Source: Thraustochytrium sp. TN22
Lineage: Eukaryota; Sar; Bigyra; Thraustochytrida; Thraustochytriidae
Direction: 5' to 3'
DNA length: 64,000 nucleotides
Assembly: GCA_013306675.1 (NCBI GenBank)
Contig: JABLUY010000102.1
Span: 55,252-119,251 of the forward strand
In this document: in pieces, positions 38,004 to 46,944 of the stretch
How the letters are laid out: each line of letters starts with the position of its first letter
Position numbering within the stretch: position 1 is the stretch's first letter
The notes under the pieces: model-generated
Databases searched by the model: none
Told to the model about the DNA's origin: nothing
The model's input: the letters and a program-made list of their open reading frames with translations, nothing else
Made by a program: the position numbers and the translations under genes

Positions 38004-39332
38004 TCAGCACTTGAAAAGTTCGCGCAGATGGTCCTGAAAAGCAGCCGAGAGAAAAAGAGGAGCCGCGCTTGCGAATACTTCATGCAGGCGAGGAGGAGCG
38101 ACTCCTCGTTCGCTGGGAGAACCGAGCGCGACGTGTTCACCTCCTCGCTCGCTGGGAGAACCGAGCGCGCCGTGTTCGCCGTTCGCCTCGCGTTCGCCCG
38201 CCGCGTCTTGCAGGACGCGAAGAACGGGGTCCAAGACAACGGCAAGCACGTCTCGCACGGTGCGGTAGCAGACGGACTCGCGAAGCGCCGTCGCGTCCGG
38301 CATGGTAGCGTGGCCGCCGAGCGCCGGGCCGTGGTTAATCTCGAGCAGCTGCAGCGCGAGTTGATCGTCATCACGCACGAGAAAGTCGAAGCCAAAGACC
38401 TCGAAGGCGTCCGGGGTAGGGAAGAAGTCTTGCTTGGGCGCCGCCTCGGAGAGCGCCACGAAGACGGCTCGCACCGCGCGATCTACGTTGGCGCGTAGAC
38501 GGGCCTCCGCTCGGCTGGGTGCTCCGCGCGCGGCGTCCACAGCAAGCTCCAGGTCTGCGAGCGTGGGCTGCGCCGCGTCGGCCGCGTAGGCTTCATGGCG
38601 GCTCTGCACGATGTGGTTGGTCACATGTACGAAGGCGTCGGCCCAGTCGCCACGCCGGTACGGCTCGCAAGCCACGTGCAGCAAGATGTCATCATGCACG
38701 AAGACGCGCAGGCGGCCGAGCGCCAGGACGTTGACGCGCATGTGGAACTTGCGGCCGCGATACAGCAGCGGGTTCTCGACGAGCGCCTGCAGCAGCCAGG
38801 GGCGCACTTGCGCGGCGTCGGCCTCGTCGCGCGGCAGCGCGGTGATCACAGCATCCAGGTCCAGGTCGCCGTCGCTGCCGTCCAGAAAGTGAACCTGCGT
38901 GGCGTTGTTGGCGTCGCTGGCCTTGAGCACCCAGACGCGACCCGGATCCCGCGCGAGGATGGCGGCCACCTGATCGCGGCACTTGACCTGGAAAAACTCG
39001 CAGAGCTGGTCGCGAGCGGCGCGGTGGTCCTCCGTGTCGCCGGCTGCTTCGTAGCAGCGCAGTGTGAGCATGAGGCGCACCTTGTCAGAAACCGCCGCAT
39101 GGGCCACGTAGCTGGCCACGATCATGCGGCCCTGCAGCGCATGCTGCCAGCGGATACGCGAGTACGGCGCCCACTGCAGCACGCAGTCCTCCGCCTGTGG
39201 CAGCCGCGGCTGCATGCCCCACTCCTTGCGCAGCACTTGCAGCATGGCCACCCTCACATTCTCCACCGGATACGCGCAGAAGAAGCCGAGCCTGTCCATG
39301 AGCAGGCCGCCGTTGTCCTCCGCCTCCGCCAT
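38004..39332 (-). CDS. Tubulin-tyrosine-ligase (TTL) family protein
   Basis: A 442-aa ATP-grasp ligase of the TTL/TTLL family, which adds tyrosine, glutamate or glycine to tubulin and other proteins. Conserved pieces in order are RVWVLKASDANNATQVHFLD (ATP-binding strand region), WLLQALVENPLLYRGRKFHM, then VFVHDDILLHVACEPY, and the Mg-binding end FEVFGFDFLVRDDDQLALQLLEINHGP with D, E and N ligands. The tail (~380-420) contains two close copies of EHxALGSPSERG, visible as a DNA tandem repeat near 38,100-38,175. Which amino acid is added cannot be read here. The presence of TTL enzymes is compatible with a flagellate stage, but that is weak evidence. Confidence 0.8.
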   Translation of the reverse strand: MAEAEDNGGLLMDRLGFFCAYPVENVRVAMLQVLRKEWGMQPRLPQAEDCVLQWAPYSRIRWQHALQGRMIVASYVAHAAVSDKVRLMLTLRCYEAAGDTEDHRAARDQLCEFFQVKCRDQVAAILARDPGRVWVLKASDANNATQVHFLDGSDGDLDLDAVITALPRDEADAAQVRPWLLQALVENPLLYRGRKFHMRVNVLALGRLRVFVHDDILLHVACEPYRRGDWADAFVHVTNHIVQSRHEAYAADAAQPTLADLELAVDAARGAPSRAEARLRANVDRAVRAVFVALSEAAPKQDFFPTPDAFEVFGFDFLVRDDDQLALQLLEINHGPALGGHATMPDATALRESVCYRTVRDVLAVVLDPVLRVLQDAAGEREANGEHGALGSPSERGGEHVALGSPSERGVAPPRLHEVFASAAPLFLSAAFQDHLRELFKC

Positions 39333-40430
39333 GCCCGTGCGAGCGAGCGAGCGAACGAACGCAGGAACCCTCGCGCCCGCCCAGTCCGTCGGCGGCTCGC
39401 GCGCCGCCGCCGCTGCTCTGTCCCGTGCGGTGTGCCGCTCTGCGAGCGCGCGGCTGCAGTGGCGCCGCTTGCAGGCAGGCAGGCAGCTCAGGCAGGCAGC
39501 TTGCTCCTCGTGGCGTGTCCCTCACTCCCTGTCCGCACCATCACGCGCGGCACACCGCCACGGTGCGCGCGCGCCTCGCCGTGCTCGAATCAGGCAGCCG
39601 GCGCGGCAACGGCTGCCGGCGGCGGCCGCCCCCTCCTCTCCTCTCCTCCCGCGCCGCGCCGCGCCGCGCTGCGCCGCCCCCGCGCGCGGCCGCCGCGGTC
39701 GGCCGAGCGCGGCCGCGCGTCCCAGGTCTGCTGCTCTCCAAGTTGAATCGCTTTCGAAACGAATTTGAAGGCGGCGACAACGACTCAAGCGGCACCTCGT
39801 CTTCGTAAAGGTGAATTTCGAAATTCGAAAAGGCCAAGCCCGCCTGGCCGCCCGCCTTCCCGCCCGCGCGCGCGGCAATGGCGCGACGACGGCGCGGCGC
39901 GGCGGCCCGCGGCGCACGAGCCCTCGCGGCGCGGCGCTCCCGCGCGGGGAAGCGAAGGCCGGCGCGGCGGCCGCGAGCGAGGGCTGCACGCGCCCGCGCA
40001 CACCTGCTGAGAGGCGGTGGCCATACGATCGATGGTTGATGATGCAGGATGCCAGTCCCGCTCGGCCTCGCCGCGGCTTCGACGGTCTCCAGGTCTCAAA
40101 GCCTGAGAGCGCGAGCGCCCTCGTCGTCGGCGGCGGCGGCGGCGGCGACGGCGACGGCGACGGCAACGCTGCCCCCCCCCCCTCCATTCTCCCCGCTCTC
40201 GCGGCGGCCGCAGACCCGGACCTGCGAGGCGAGGCGAGGCGAGGCCCGAGAGGGGCGAGCGAGGGCGGCGCGCGCCCAGGCGAGTCGTGGCGCCGCAACG
40301 CGGAGCAGGAGCAGGAGCATTCGCAGCCAGGCGGGCGGCCTGGGCGGCCTGGGCGGCGTGGGCGGCGTGGGCGGCAGTTCGAGATCGACCGATCGATTGA
40401 TCGGTTGGTGGGTTGACGGGCGCAAGGAAA
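39333..40430. other. Divergent intergenic region
   Basis: 1.1 kb between TTL (left) and the LIM gene (right). It contains GC low complexity, a C run at 40174-40182, GGC/GAC triplet runs, and a 39730-39830 stretch of lower GC. Large open frames exist on both strands but are Arg/Ala/Pro-rich. A region at 40390-40402 (CGATCGATTGATCG-like) is partly palindromic. Confidence 0.45.
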
Positions 40431-42548
40431 ATGAGCGCGCAGGAGGGCAAGATGTGGGCGCGGCTGGCGAACGCGGCGAGCGCGGCGCGGAGCAGCCTGC
40501 CGCGGAGCGGCACCATGTTTCGGGGCAAAGAGGCGCCCGTGCTCAAGAGCAAGGTGCGCAGCATCGCGGTGCCGGCAGCGCTGGAGGAGGAACTGCGCGC
40601 GGAGGGCATGGACGCGAGCTTTTTCGTGGCGGCGTGGGACTTGCAGACGAGGGCCGTGGACATGCTCGTGGGCGTGGAGGAGCTGCTGCCCGTCGGGTTT
40701 GACGTGTACGTGGTGGGGTTGCAGAACTGCGTGAACCTCAAGGAGGTGGCGCGCATGTGCCAGAACTTCTTGTCGGGCAGCGACCACTACGAGGAGTTCT
40801 CGCACCTGATGCAGGGTACTGCGAACGGCGCCATGGCCATGATGGTCTTCGCGCGGCGCGAGCTCGTGACAGAGGGCGCCTTCGCCATGAACCAGGTCGA
40901 CTCGGCCAGCGACCGCCGCATGTCCACGGCGCGGCTGCTCAAGAAGCGCTCGCTCATCTCGCTCGAGTCGGCGCGGCACTCGCAGGCGTCCATGCCACGG
41001 CCGTCCGAGATGAACGGCGGCGCGCTGGCGCTGCGCTTTTCCTTTTACGAGACCGAAGTCCTCTTTGTGCACATCAAGGAGTCCTGCGTTGGCGAGCTCA
41101 ACGAGCTGCTGGAGCGCGTGCGTCCTGAGGATGCCGCACACGTCTTCCTCTTTGGCGACTTCGGCGAGGACGTTCTGGAGAACGCTGGCGAGCTCGCGCA
41201 GCGCCTTTTTCTCGAGGACTTTGACGCCGTCCCAGACCGCTTTCGCGACTCGCGCCGCATGGTGCTCACACGCTCGCAGAACGACTTTCTGCGCCACCGC
41301 CTGCGCCCCGACAAGCACGGCCACTACAGCATCTCCGGCACCGCGCTGGGCAAGGCGCGCGCGATCCCGCTGCCGCCGGCGCTCTTTTCCACCTACCGCG
41401 TGCAGGGCGCCTCCTCCTCGCCCACCTCGCGCGAGAGCCTTTCGGACGAGGACGTCGCGGACGCGACGCGCGTCGTCGTCGGCGGCAAGGGCGGCAAGGG
41501 CGGCGGCGGCCTCGGGCCCAGCGGCTCCTTCTTCGTCGTGCCGCCGCCGCCGCCGGACGCTGCGCATGACGCGACGCACCCGGCCAACCAGCCGCGCAAG
41601 GGGCTGAGCGTGCTGCTGCCGCGCGCTGAGATTCAGCCCGGCCTGGCCGACGTGCCGCCGCCGCCTCCGCCGCCGGAGCACCGCTACGACGACGATGACG
41701 ACGGCGACGAGCCGCCGCCGCCGCCCCCGGACCTGGACGAGGGGGGCGCTCATGACGCGCCGCCGCCGCCGCCGCCGCCCGAGCCCGCCGCCGGGCCCTC
41801 TCGCGTGCGCACGCGCGATTCCCGCGCGGCCGCTGGCGATGACTCCATCCTGCGCAAGGCCGTCAAGTCGCTGCGCTTCGTCGTCGAGGCCGCCAACGGC
41901 CGTAGCAGGCCGGAAATCCTCGGCACCTGCTCCGTCTGCGGCGACCCCATCGTTGAGTCCACCGACTACTTCCGTTCCATGAAGCGCGACTACCACCGCG
42001 GCTGCGTGCGTTGCGACGACTGTGACCAGCCGCTCACCACGCAGTTCTACGTCATTGAGGGCAAGATGCTCTGCCAGGCCTCCTACGAGCGCCTCTACCT
42101 CACGCAGCGCTGCGCGGTCTGCGGCGAGGTCGCTGACCCGCAGGAGACCCTGCTCAAGGTTGAGGGCCACGTCTTTCACCAGAACTGCTTCTCCTGTGGC
42201 GCCTGCGCCCAGCCGCTCTCCTTCCTCTCCGAGGACGGCACGACCTTTGAGACCGCCGACTGCGTGCTCGACGCCGAGAAGGGCCCGCTCTGCGCGCTCC
42301 ACGCTGCGAAGCACAAGTGCACCGGCTGCGGCGACCCCATTCTCAACGGCGAGCTGATCGAGGCCCCGCAGGGCGACGGCTCCTCGCTCCCCTTCCACCA
42401 GACCTGCTTCCGCTGCGCCTCCTGCGACGTTCCCATCGTCGACCTCGGGGGCGAGTACGTCATCGACCGGGGCACGGTTCTGTGCAAGCCGGACTACGAC
42501 GAGCTCGTCGCCAAGGCCAAGACCGACCTTTCGGCGGACGGCCGCTGA
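40431..42548 (+). CDS. Pseudo-inositol-5-phosphatase fused to proline-rich region and three LIM domains
   Basis: A 705-aa product starting MSAQEGKMWARL. Residues ~60-310 follow the order of an inositol-polyphosphate 5-phosphatase (IPPc) domain: FFVAAWDLQT, DVYVVGLQN, MMVFARREL, GGALALRFSFYETEVLFV, and HVFLFGDFGEDVLE. In every catalytic block the expected residues are changed: the WNxN Asn is D70, the QE Glu is N99, the NSHLAA block reads VHIKES, and GDxNYR reads GDFGED. It is therefore predicted to be catalytically dead. Residues ~350-470 hold proline runs like an FH1 or profilin/SH3-binding region. Residues ~500-700 are three LIM domains (starting CSVCGD, CAVCGE, CTGCGD), two zincs each. A phosphoinositide-linked cytoskeletal scaffold is my inference. 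Confidence 0.8.
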   Translation: MSAQEGKMWARLANAASAARSSLPRSGTMFRGKEAPVLKSKVRSIAVPAALEEELRAEGMDASFFVAAWDLQTRAVDMLVGVEELLPVGFDVYVVGLQNCVNLKEVARMCQNFLSGSDHYEEFSHLMQGTANGAMAMMVFARRELVTEGAFAMNQVDSASDRRMSTARLLKKRSLISLESARHSQASMPRPSEMNGGALALRFSFYETEVLFVHIKESCVGELNELLERVRPEDAAHVFLFGDFGEDVLENAGELAQRLFLEDFDAVPDRFRDSRRMVLTRSQNDFLRHRLRPDKHGHYSISGTALGKARAIPLPPALFSTYRVQGASSSPTSRESLSDEDVADATRVVVGGKGGKGGGGLGPSGSFFVVPPPPPDAAHDATHPANQPRKGLSVLLPRAEIQPGLADVPPPPPPPEHRYDDDDDGDEPPPPPPDLDEGGAHDAPPPPPPPEPAAGPSRVRTRDSRAAAGDDSILRKAVKSLRFVVEAANGRSRPEILGTCSVCGDPIVESTDYFRSMKRDYHRGCVRCDDCDQPLTTQFYVIEGKMLCQASYERLYLTQRCAVCGEVADPQETLLKVEGHVFHQNCFSCGACAQPLSFLSEDGTTFETADCVLDAEKGPLCALHAAKHKCTGCGDPILNGELIEAPQGDGSSLPFHQTCFRCASCDVPIVDLGGEYVIDRGTVLCKPDYDELVAKAKTDLSADGR

Positions 42549-42715
42549 GAAAGAGCCTGAGGTACACAGAGCCTGAGGTACACTCGGTGCGCATACCTGC
42601 TGCGACATCTTTTATTTGTTTAGAAACCCCAGCCGGAGGCGTGCCGGGGCCCCTGATTGATCCCCAATTTGAACACACGAACGATTGCACCCTCCTCTTT
42701 CTTCTCTGCTCCACA

Positions 42716-43330
42716 TCACCACAGGGCTTTCCGCTGCTGCCGAACGTAGTTCTCCGCCACCAGGTGCCATAGGCACACGAAGGCGAGCATGAGGCTTGGT
42801 CGCTCACACCCGGGCTGCAGCTCAACTGTCTTTTGGCCCTTGCCCGCCCTCATGACCCCGACGCCCGCATCGCCCAGCCGCAGCTCGTAAACGCCCGTCT
42901 CTCCCTTGACTGGCCGCACGCTCGCCTCGCCCGCGTCGCCGTACCCCCGCGCCAGCGTGCGCATGTGCATGGACGTGGCTCCGCCCGCGACCACCGGCAC
43001 CACCTCCAGCACCTGCGTGCCGTTCAGCAGGTGCATGGTCACCCCGGACGACTCCTCGCCCCCGCCGCACCACGCGCCCGACTCGTACACGCGGACCACC
43101 TTGTCCTGGTCCCCGTTCAGCAGGTAGCTGCCGCCGCACAGGTACCTGGACACTGCCATCACCACCTCGCCCTTGGCATCCTCCATGCGCACGCCCTGTA
43201 GCGCCTTGCGCACCACGAACGAGGTGCCCGCCACGACTCCCGGGAAGAGGCCCTCCAGCGCCGGCGCCGCCTCGGCCAAGGGCCCGGGCTCCGTTGCGGC
43301 CGCCACCGGCATGCCCGCCGCCTGCGCCAT
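42716..43330 (-). CDS. Small unknown protein, member 1 of a two-copy family
   Basis: A 204-aa, beta-rich product (VYELRLGDAGVGVMRAG and similar strands) with little charge clustering. It is homologous to the protein at 51444: both have an LxPGVxxGxxxxL start to the core (GLFPGVVAGTSFVVRKAL here, LLPGVTGGSLYELPRTF there), a shared DAKGEVVMAVSR / HADGEVVMALKH strand, and a common C-terminal helix (VELQPGCERPSLMLAFVCLW / VELYKDISRPATVLACAWLF). The strand pattern and buried C-terminal helix resemble the tubby-like/LURP-one or scramblase fold, a domain that binds membranes, but I could not confirm this. No signal peptide. Confidence 0.7.
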   Translation of the reverse strand: MAQAAGMPVAAATEPGPLAEAAPALEGLFPGVVAGTSFVVRKALQGVRMEDAKGEVVMAVSRYLCGGSYLLNGDQDKVVRVYESGAWCGGGEESSGVTMHLLNGTQVLEVVPVVAGGATSMHMRTLARGYGDAGEASVRPVKGETGVYELRLGDAGVGVMRAGKGQKTVELQPGCERPSLMLAFVCLWHLVAENYVRQQRKALW

Positions 43331-43769
43331 GATCGCTGGTCAGGCCTGGGCCGAGCGGGTTTGCTAAGCTCAGCGCAGCCTGCGCGGTGCTTTTGTGCGG
43401 TGCACAAGCACTTGTGCACGTGCAGCACCGCGTGCACGCGATCCATGATGCAAGCACGGCTTTGGCACCCCACGCATGCCTTGCCAAGGCACGAGTCTTG
43501 CCTTGCCTCGGGCGCTTGGTTCGGCCGGGCGCACCGTTGCCCGCGGCGCTGGTGCCCGCAGCGCGGGCCTCAAGCTGCTGGCCCGCGGAGGCTCTGCTTG
43601 CGTTGTCACACACACCGCCAAGCGCAGATGGCAGCGCGGGAGCGGTGGCTCGGAAAACCGCGCCACACGCGTCCGTCAATCAATGCAGAGCGCCTAACTT
43701 ACTGTTTAGAGCTTAGGTACCAAAGAGTCAGGAGACTATGCCGTTCATTGCTCCGCGCACCTCCGCGCG
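43331..43769. other. Intergenic region with inverted repeats
   Basis: 440 bp between two leftward genes. It holds a 20-bp inverted repeat at 43400 and a second small hairpin GCCTTG-C-CAAGGC near 43480-43492; no gene. Confidence 0.5.
43400..43419. promoter_or_regulatory. 9-bp inverted repeat with 2-bp centre
   Basis: GTGCACAAG, then CA, then CTTGTGCAC, a perfect dyad lying 70-89 bp upstream of the leftward ATG at 43330. Dyads of this size often bind dimeric transcription factors. Role inferred from position. Confidence 0.4.
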
Positions 43770-46469
43770 CTACCCTTGGACCGCCGAGGCAGAGGAGGAG
43801 GACAAAGGGAGAGGTGCAGCTGACGAGGAGGAGGAGGATGAGGGGGTGGCGGCAGATGATGCAATCTTCTCAATGTCGCGTTTCAGGTCTTGCACGGTGC
43901 GAGCGAAGAGCGTGGCGGCCTCGACCTCACCCTTGGCCCAGGCGTCCTTGCGCTTCTGCTCGCACACGCTCAATTGTTCGATGAGGTCAATGCGGCGCTT
44001 GAGGTTGTGCACCATGAGGTCGTGCTCGGCCTGGCGCATGGCAAGCTCCGACTTGAGCTTGTCGACGTCCTCTTTGCGCCTGCGCTCGGCCTCGTACAGC
44101 GCGGCCAGCCGCTCCTCAAACACTGCCTTGCGCTGTTCGCGCGCCTCGCGGCTGCGCTCAATCTCGAGCCGAGCCTCTTCGAGACGTGCCTGCTTGCGAT
44201 TGAACGTCGCTGTGTTTGTGTTCTCCTCCGCCTCTTCAGCCGCCAGCGTGCGGCGACGGCGCTTCTGCACGGGCCGTTCTGTCTCGGCGATGGGCTGCAA
44301 GACCGACTTGGATTTCCGGAAAATCCGCCGCGCGCGCTCGTCACGCATGTGCACGCTCAGCACATACCTGAGCGTGTCGACATGGAAAGGGGTGTTGGAG
44401 ACACAGGCGCGAGCAACGGCGTGCACCGGGTTGTCATTGACAACCTGGGCGGTCTCGTTGGGCTCGCGGTCGCCAGTGTTTGCGCTGGGCTCCATGGTGA
44501 TGTCCGTGATGGCGGCCAGGAGCGCCGCATCAACACGGACCCTGGCCTTGGCAGCCAGACTCTTGCAGCGCAAAACATCGTCCCTAAGGTCCGTGAAAAT
44601 CGCAGCGACCTCCTCCCCACCGAACACCTCGTGCAAGCCGCTTGGCGCGCGCGTCGGCGTGATGGGCGAGTCGGTGCGCCAGCGTGTCGGCGGGGCCCAG
44701 CTTGGCTCGCGCACGACGTCCAGGACGCGTTGCCAGTAGTCCAACGAAAGATAGGCGCCGCGCTCGACTGCGTGCACCATCAGGTCGTACAGGTATGCAA
44801 AGCGCCAGTCGTTGTCATCCACGTGGATGAATGCCTCGAGCACACGCACCAGGAGACAGCCGTACTCCGCTGCCCGCTTGTCAATGCCAAAGTCCACATC
44901 GGGTTGGCCTTGCGCTGAGGCGCTGCGCGAGGTCGGCCGATTGATCGCCCATGGTGTCGGCGTCGTGGGTGGCTGCAGCTGTCCCGGCGCCGTCGCCGGC
45001 GACGGCGCCGGGGACGGCGACTGCGTCACCGGCGCTTGCATTGGTGGCCTCGACGCAAGCGCCAGAGATGCGAGAGCTGGTACTGATCTCGATGCTGGTG
45101 ATGGTGAAGGCGAGGGCAAGGATGATGATGATGACGACGACGACGACGACGACAACGACGTGGAGGAGGAGGAGGAGGAGGAGGAGGAGGAGGTAGTGGT
45201 GGTGGTGGTGTTGGTGGTGGATGAAGCGGGAACCGACGCAAGGACCGCGAGCCCCACAGGACCCGAGGAGCCCAGGGCATGCGGCGAGGCGGCACGCGGT
45301 GAGGCAGCGCCAGACGATGCGAAGCGCTGCGGCGTGTTAGCTGCTGGAACCGACGGGGCCTTCGGGGCCACGGGCGAGGGAGACTCGGTCGCCGCCGACG
45401 CCTCCAGCGGCGCGGGCCGCGAAGCAAGGGAGGAGGACCTCTCAGGCGCGGCCGCTGCAGAGGGCAGCGCCGCGGGCTTCGATGGGTGCGCCTGCGTCGC
45501 CTCTCCGCCCGCGCGCACCTCGGCGAGGTCTTCGCTGAAGGAGCGAGCCTTGTCCAGCACAGCAGCAGCCCATCTGATGCCGGTGGCAACATGTGCGTCG
45601 AAGGCACGAAAGCTCCAGTCATTGATGACTTCGATCCGGCCGTCGCGCAACTCCACAAAAGGTAGCATGTAGAGCTCCAGGCCGATGGCGACGTAATCGT
45701 AAATGGTCACAGGCGCCTGGCCGAGCTCCCAGGGATCGGGGTTGCCCTGCTCCGGCCGCAGGTTGGTGCTGACGATGGGCTTCTGCTGTGGGCGGATGGG
45801 CTCGGCGAAGCTCTTGCCGTACAGAACGCAAAACAGGCGCAGCAGCAGGGAGCCGCTGGGCAGCGGCTTGGACACGACCTTCTCGATGAGCGCCTTGACC
45901 GAGATCATGGCAGCCGGCGGCTCGTTGCCCGGGAAGGCATTCTTGAAGAGCCGCAGCGCCCAGAGGCCCAGCTCAGTCTGCACCTTGGGCAGGCGCACAA
46001 AGCCGTAGAACTCGTCCAAGACCACCTTGAGCTCCTTCTTGGGCCGCGGCAGCACGCTCGTCGCCCAGGCCTGGTCCAGGCCCGCCTTGGAGATGCCCAT
46101 GTTGCGCCAGCTGCGTTCGATACCGCTGCGCAAGATGTCCAGCCACAGCTCCGAGGCCCGCAGCGCGTCGTGATTCCCGCTCTCGCCCGTCGCCTCGGCG
46201 TCCGAGTCGCCCGCGTCGCTCGGGGAGTACGGGGAGTGGACGGCCGCCAGCTGCTCACCGGCCTCCGCGAGCGCGTCCAGCGCGCAGCCCTCCGCCTCGC
46301 TCATGCGCAAGGGCGCCTCGGGTCGCGGCGCGGCCGCGGCGGGCTGCGCCTTGATCGACCTTGCGTCCAGCCCTCCCTCGCGCGCGCCGCGCGCCGGCCC
46401 CTCGCGTCGCGTGCCGCCGTGGCCGTCGTCTCCTTCGCCCTCGTCCGGCCCATGCGCCATCACGACCAT
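43770..46469 (-). CDS. Unknown protein with Ser/Thr runs and C-terminal coiled coil
   Basis: An 899-aa product from the ATG beginning MVVMAHGPDE; a later ATG (MSEAEGCALD) is an alternative. Residues ~100-310 look folded and helical, with EFYGFVRLPKVQTELGLWAL and IYDYVAIGLELYMLPFVELR. The middle is a long disordered linker with Thr and Ser runs from ACC/TCC triplets (~residues 415-450). A second ordered part follows at ~525-720. The C-terminal ~120 residues are a strong coiled coil (ARLEEARLEIERSREAREQR, then YEAERRRKEDVDKLKSELAM) with a basic KRRRRR patch nearby, possibly a nuclear localisation signal. I do not recognise the family and assign no function. Confidence 0.65.
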   Translation of the reverse strand: MVVMAHGPDEGEGDDGHGGTRREGPARGAREGGLDARSIKAQPAAAAPRPEAPLRMSEAEGCALDALAEAGEQLAAVHSPYSPSDAGDSDAEATGESGNHDALRASELWLDILRSGIERSWRNMGISKAGLDQAWATSVLPRPKKELKVVLDEFYGFVRLPKVQTELGLWALRLFKNAFPGNEPPAAMISVKALIEKVVSKPLPSGSLLLRLFCVLYGKSFAEPIRPQQKPIVSTNLRPEQGNPDPWELGQAPVTIYDYVAIGLELYMLPFVELRDGRIEVINDWSFRAFDAHVATGIRWAAAVLDKARSFSEDLAEVRAGGEATQAHPSKPAALPSAAAAPERSSSLASRPAPLEASAATESPSPVAPKAPSVPAANTPQRFASSGAASPRAASPHALGSSGPVGLAVLASVPASSTTNTTTTTTSSSSSSSSSSTSLSSSSSSSSSSSLPSPSPSPASRSVPALASLALASRPPMQAPVTQSPSPAPSPATAPGQLQPPTTPTPWAINRPTSRSASAQGQPDVDFGIDKRAAEYGCLLVRVLEAFIHVDDNDWRFAYLYDLMVHAVERGAYLSLDYWQRVLDVVREPSWAPPTRWRTDSPITPTRAPSGLHEVFGGEEVAAIFTDLRDDVLRCKSLAAKARVRVDAALLAAITDITMEPSANTGDREPNETAQVVNDNPVHAVARACVSNTPFHVDTLRYVLSVHMRDERARRIFRKSKSVLQPIAETERPVQKRRRRTLAAEEAEENTNTATFNRKQARLEEARLEIERSREAREQRKAVFEERLAALYEAERRRKEDVDKLKSELAMRQAEHDLMVHNLKRRIDLIEQLSVCEQKRKDAWAKGEVEAATLFARTVQDLKRDIEKIASSAATPSSSSSSSAAPLPLSSSSASAVQG
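44983..45012. repeat. 30-bp perfect palindrome inside a coding region
   Basis: Reads CCCGGCGCCGTCGCC followed by its exact reverse complement with no spacer, within the low-complexity linker of the unknown gene. Confidence 0.9.
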
Positions 46470-46944
46470 GCCACTCCGCCGCGCGTCGCGCCTGCCGCGC
46501 GCCGCGCCGCCGCCGCCCGCGTCGCCGCCCGCGCGCCGCCGCCGCCGCCCGCGCGCAGATCAGATCGTGATTTGAGGCGGCGATTGACGTGCACGCGACT
46601 CATGACTCTCGCTTCATCATCCACGAGTGAGATTACGATGACACGCGCCGACGAGTTCTTTGCGCCCGATGAGCCGCGCCTCATCAGTCGCGCGAGCTTG
46701 CTCATGCGCGCTTTCGCGCAGGCGCCGGTTCGTCGCTAGCCGGAGAGAGCGAGATGGGGGGGGCGGCCCGCGATGCTCACTGTAGATGTGCCGCGTGCGC
46801 TTCGCTGCCACGCAAGCTCTCGACGAGGCCAGAACTTCAAGGGGCCGAAGAATCTGCCGGAGGCGACACACTGTCAAGACCCGGAGAGAAAAGCTACACT
46901 AAGTAAGATGCTACCACCCGGTTCACTTCGTTAGGCTACCTGCT
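46470..46944. other. Intergenic region
   Basis: Between two leftward genes: a GC-rich left part, then a more ordinary 46560-46944. No gene supported. Confidence 0.4.

Noticed and set aside
39522-42608. 1028-codon open frame on the minus strand
   Set aside because: It is antisense to the LIM-domain gene. Its sequence is Arg/Ala/Gly/Val-rich with no domain. Coding DNA with G/C at third positions leaves antisense frames open by composition.
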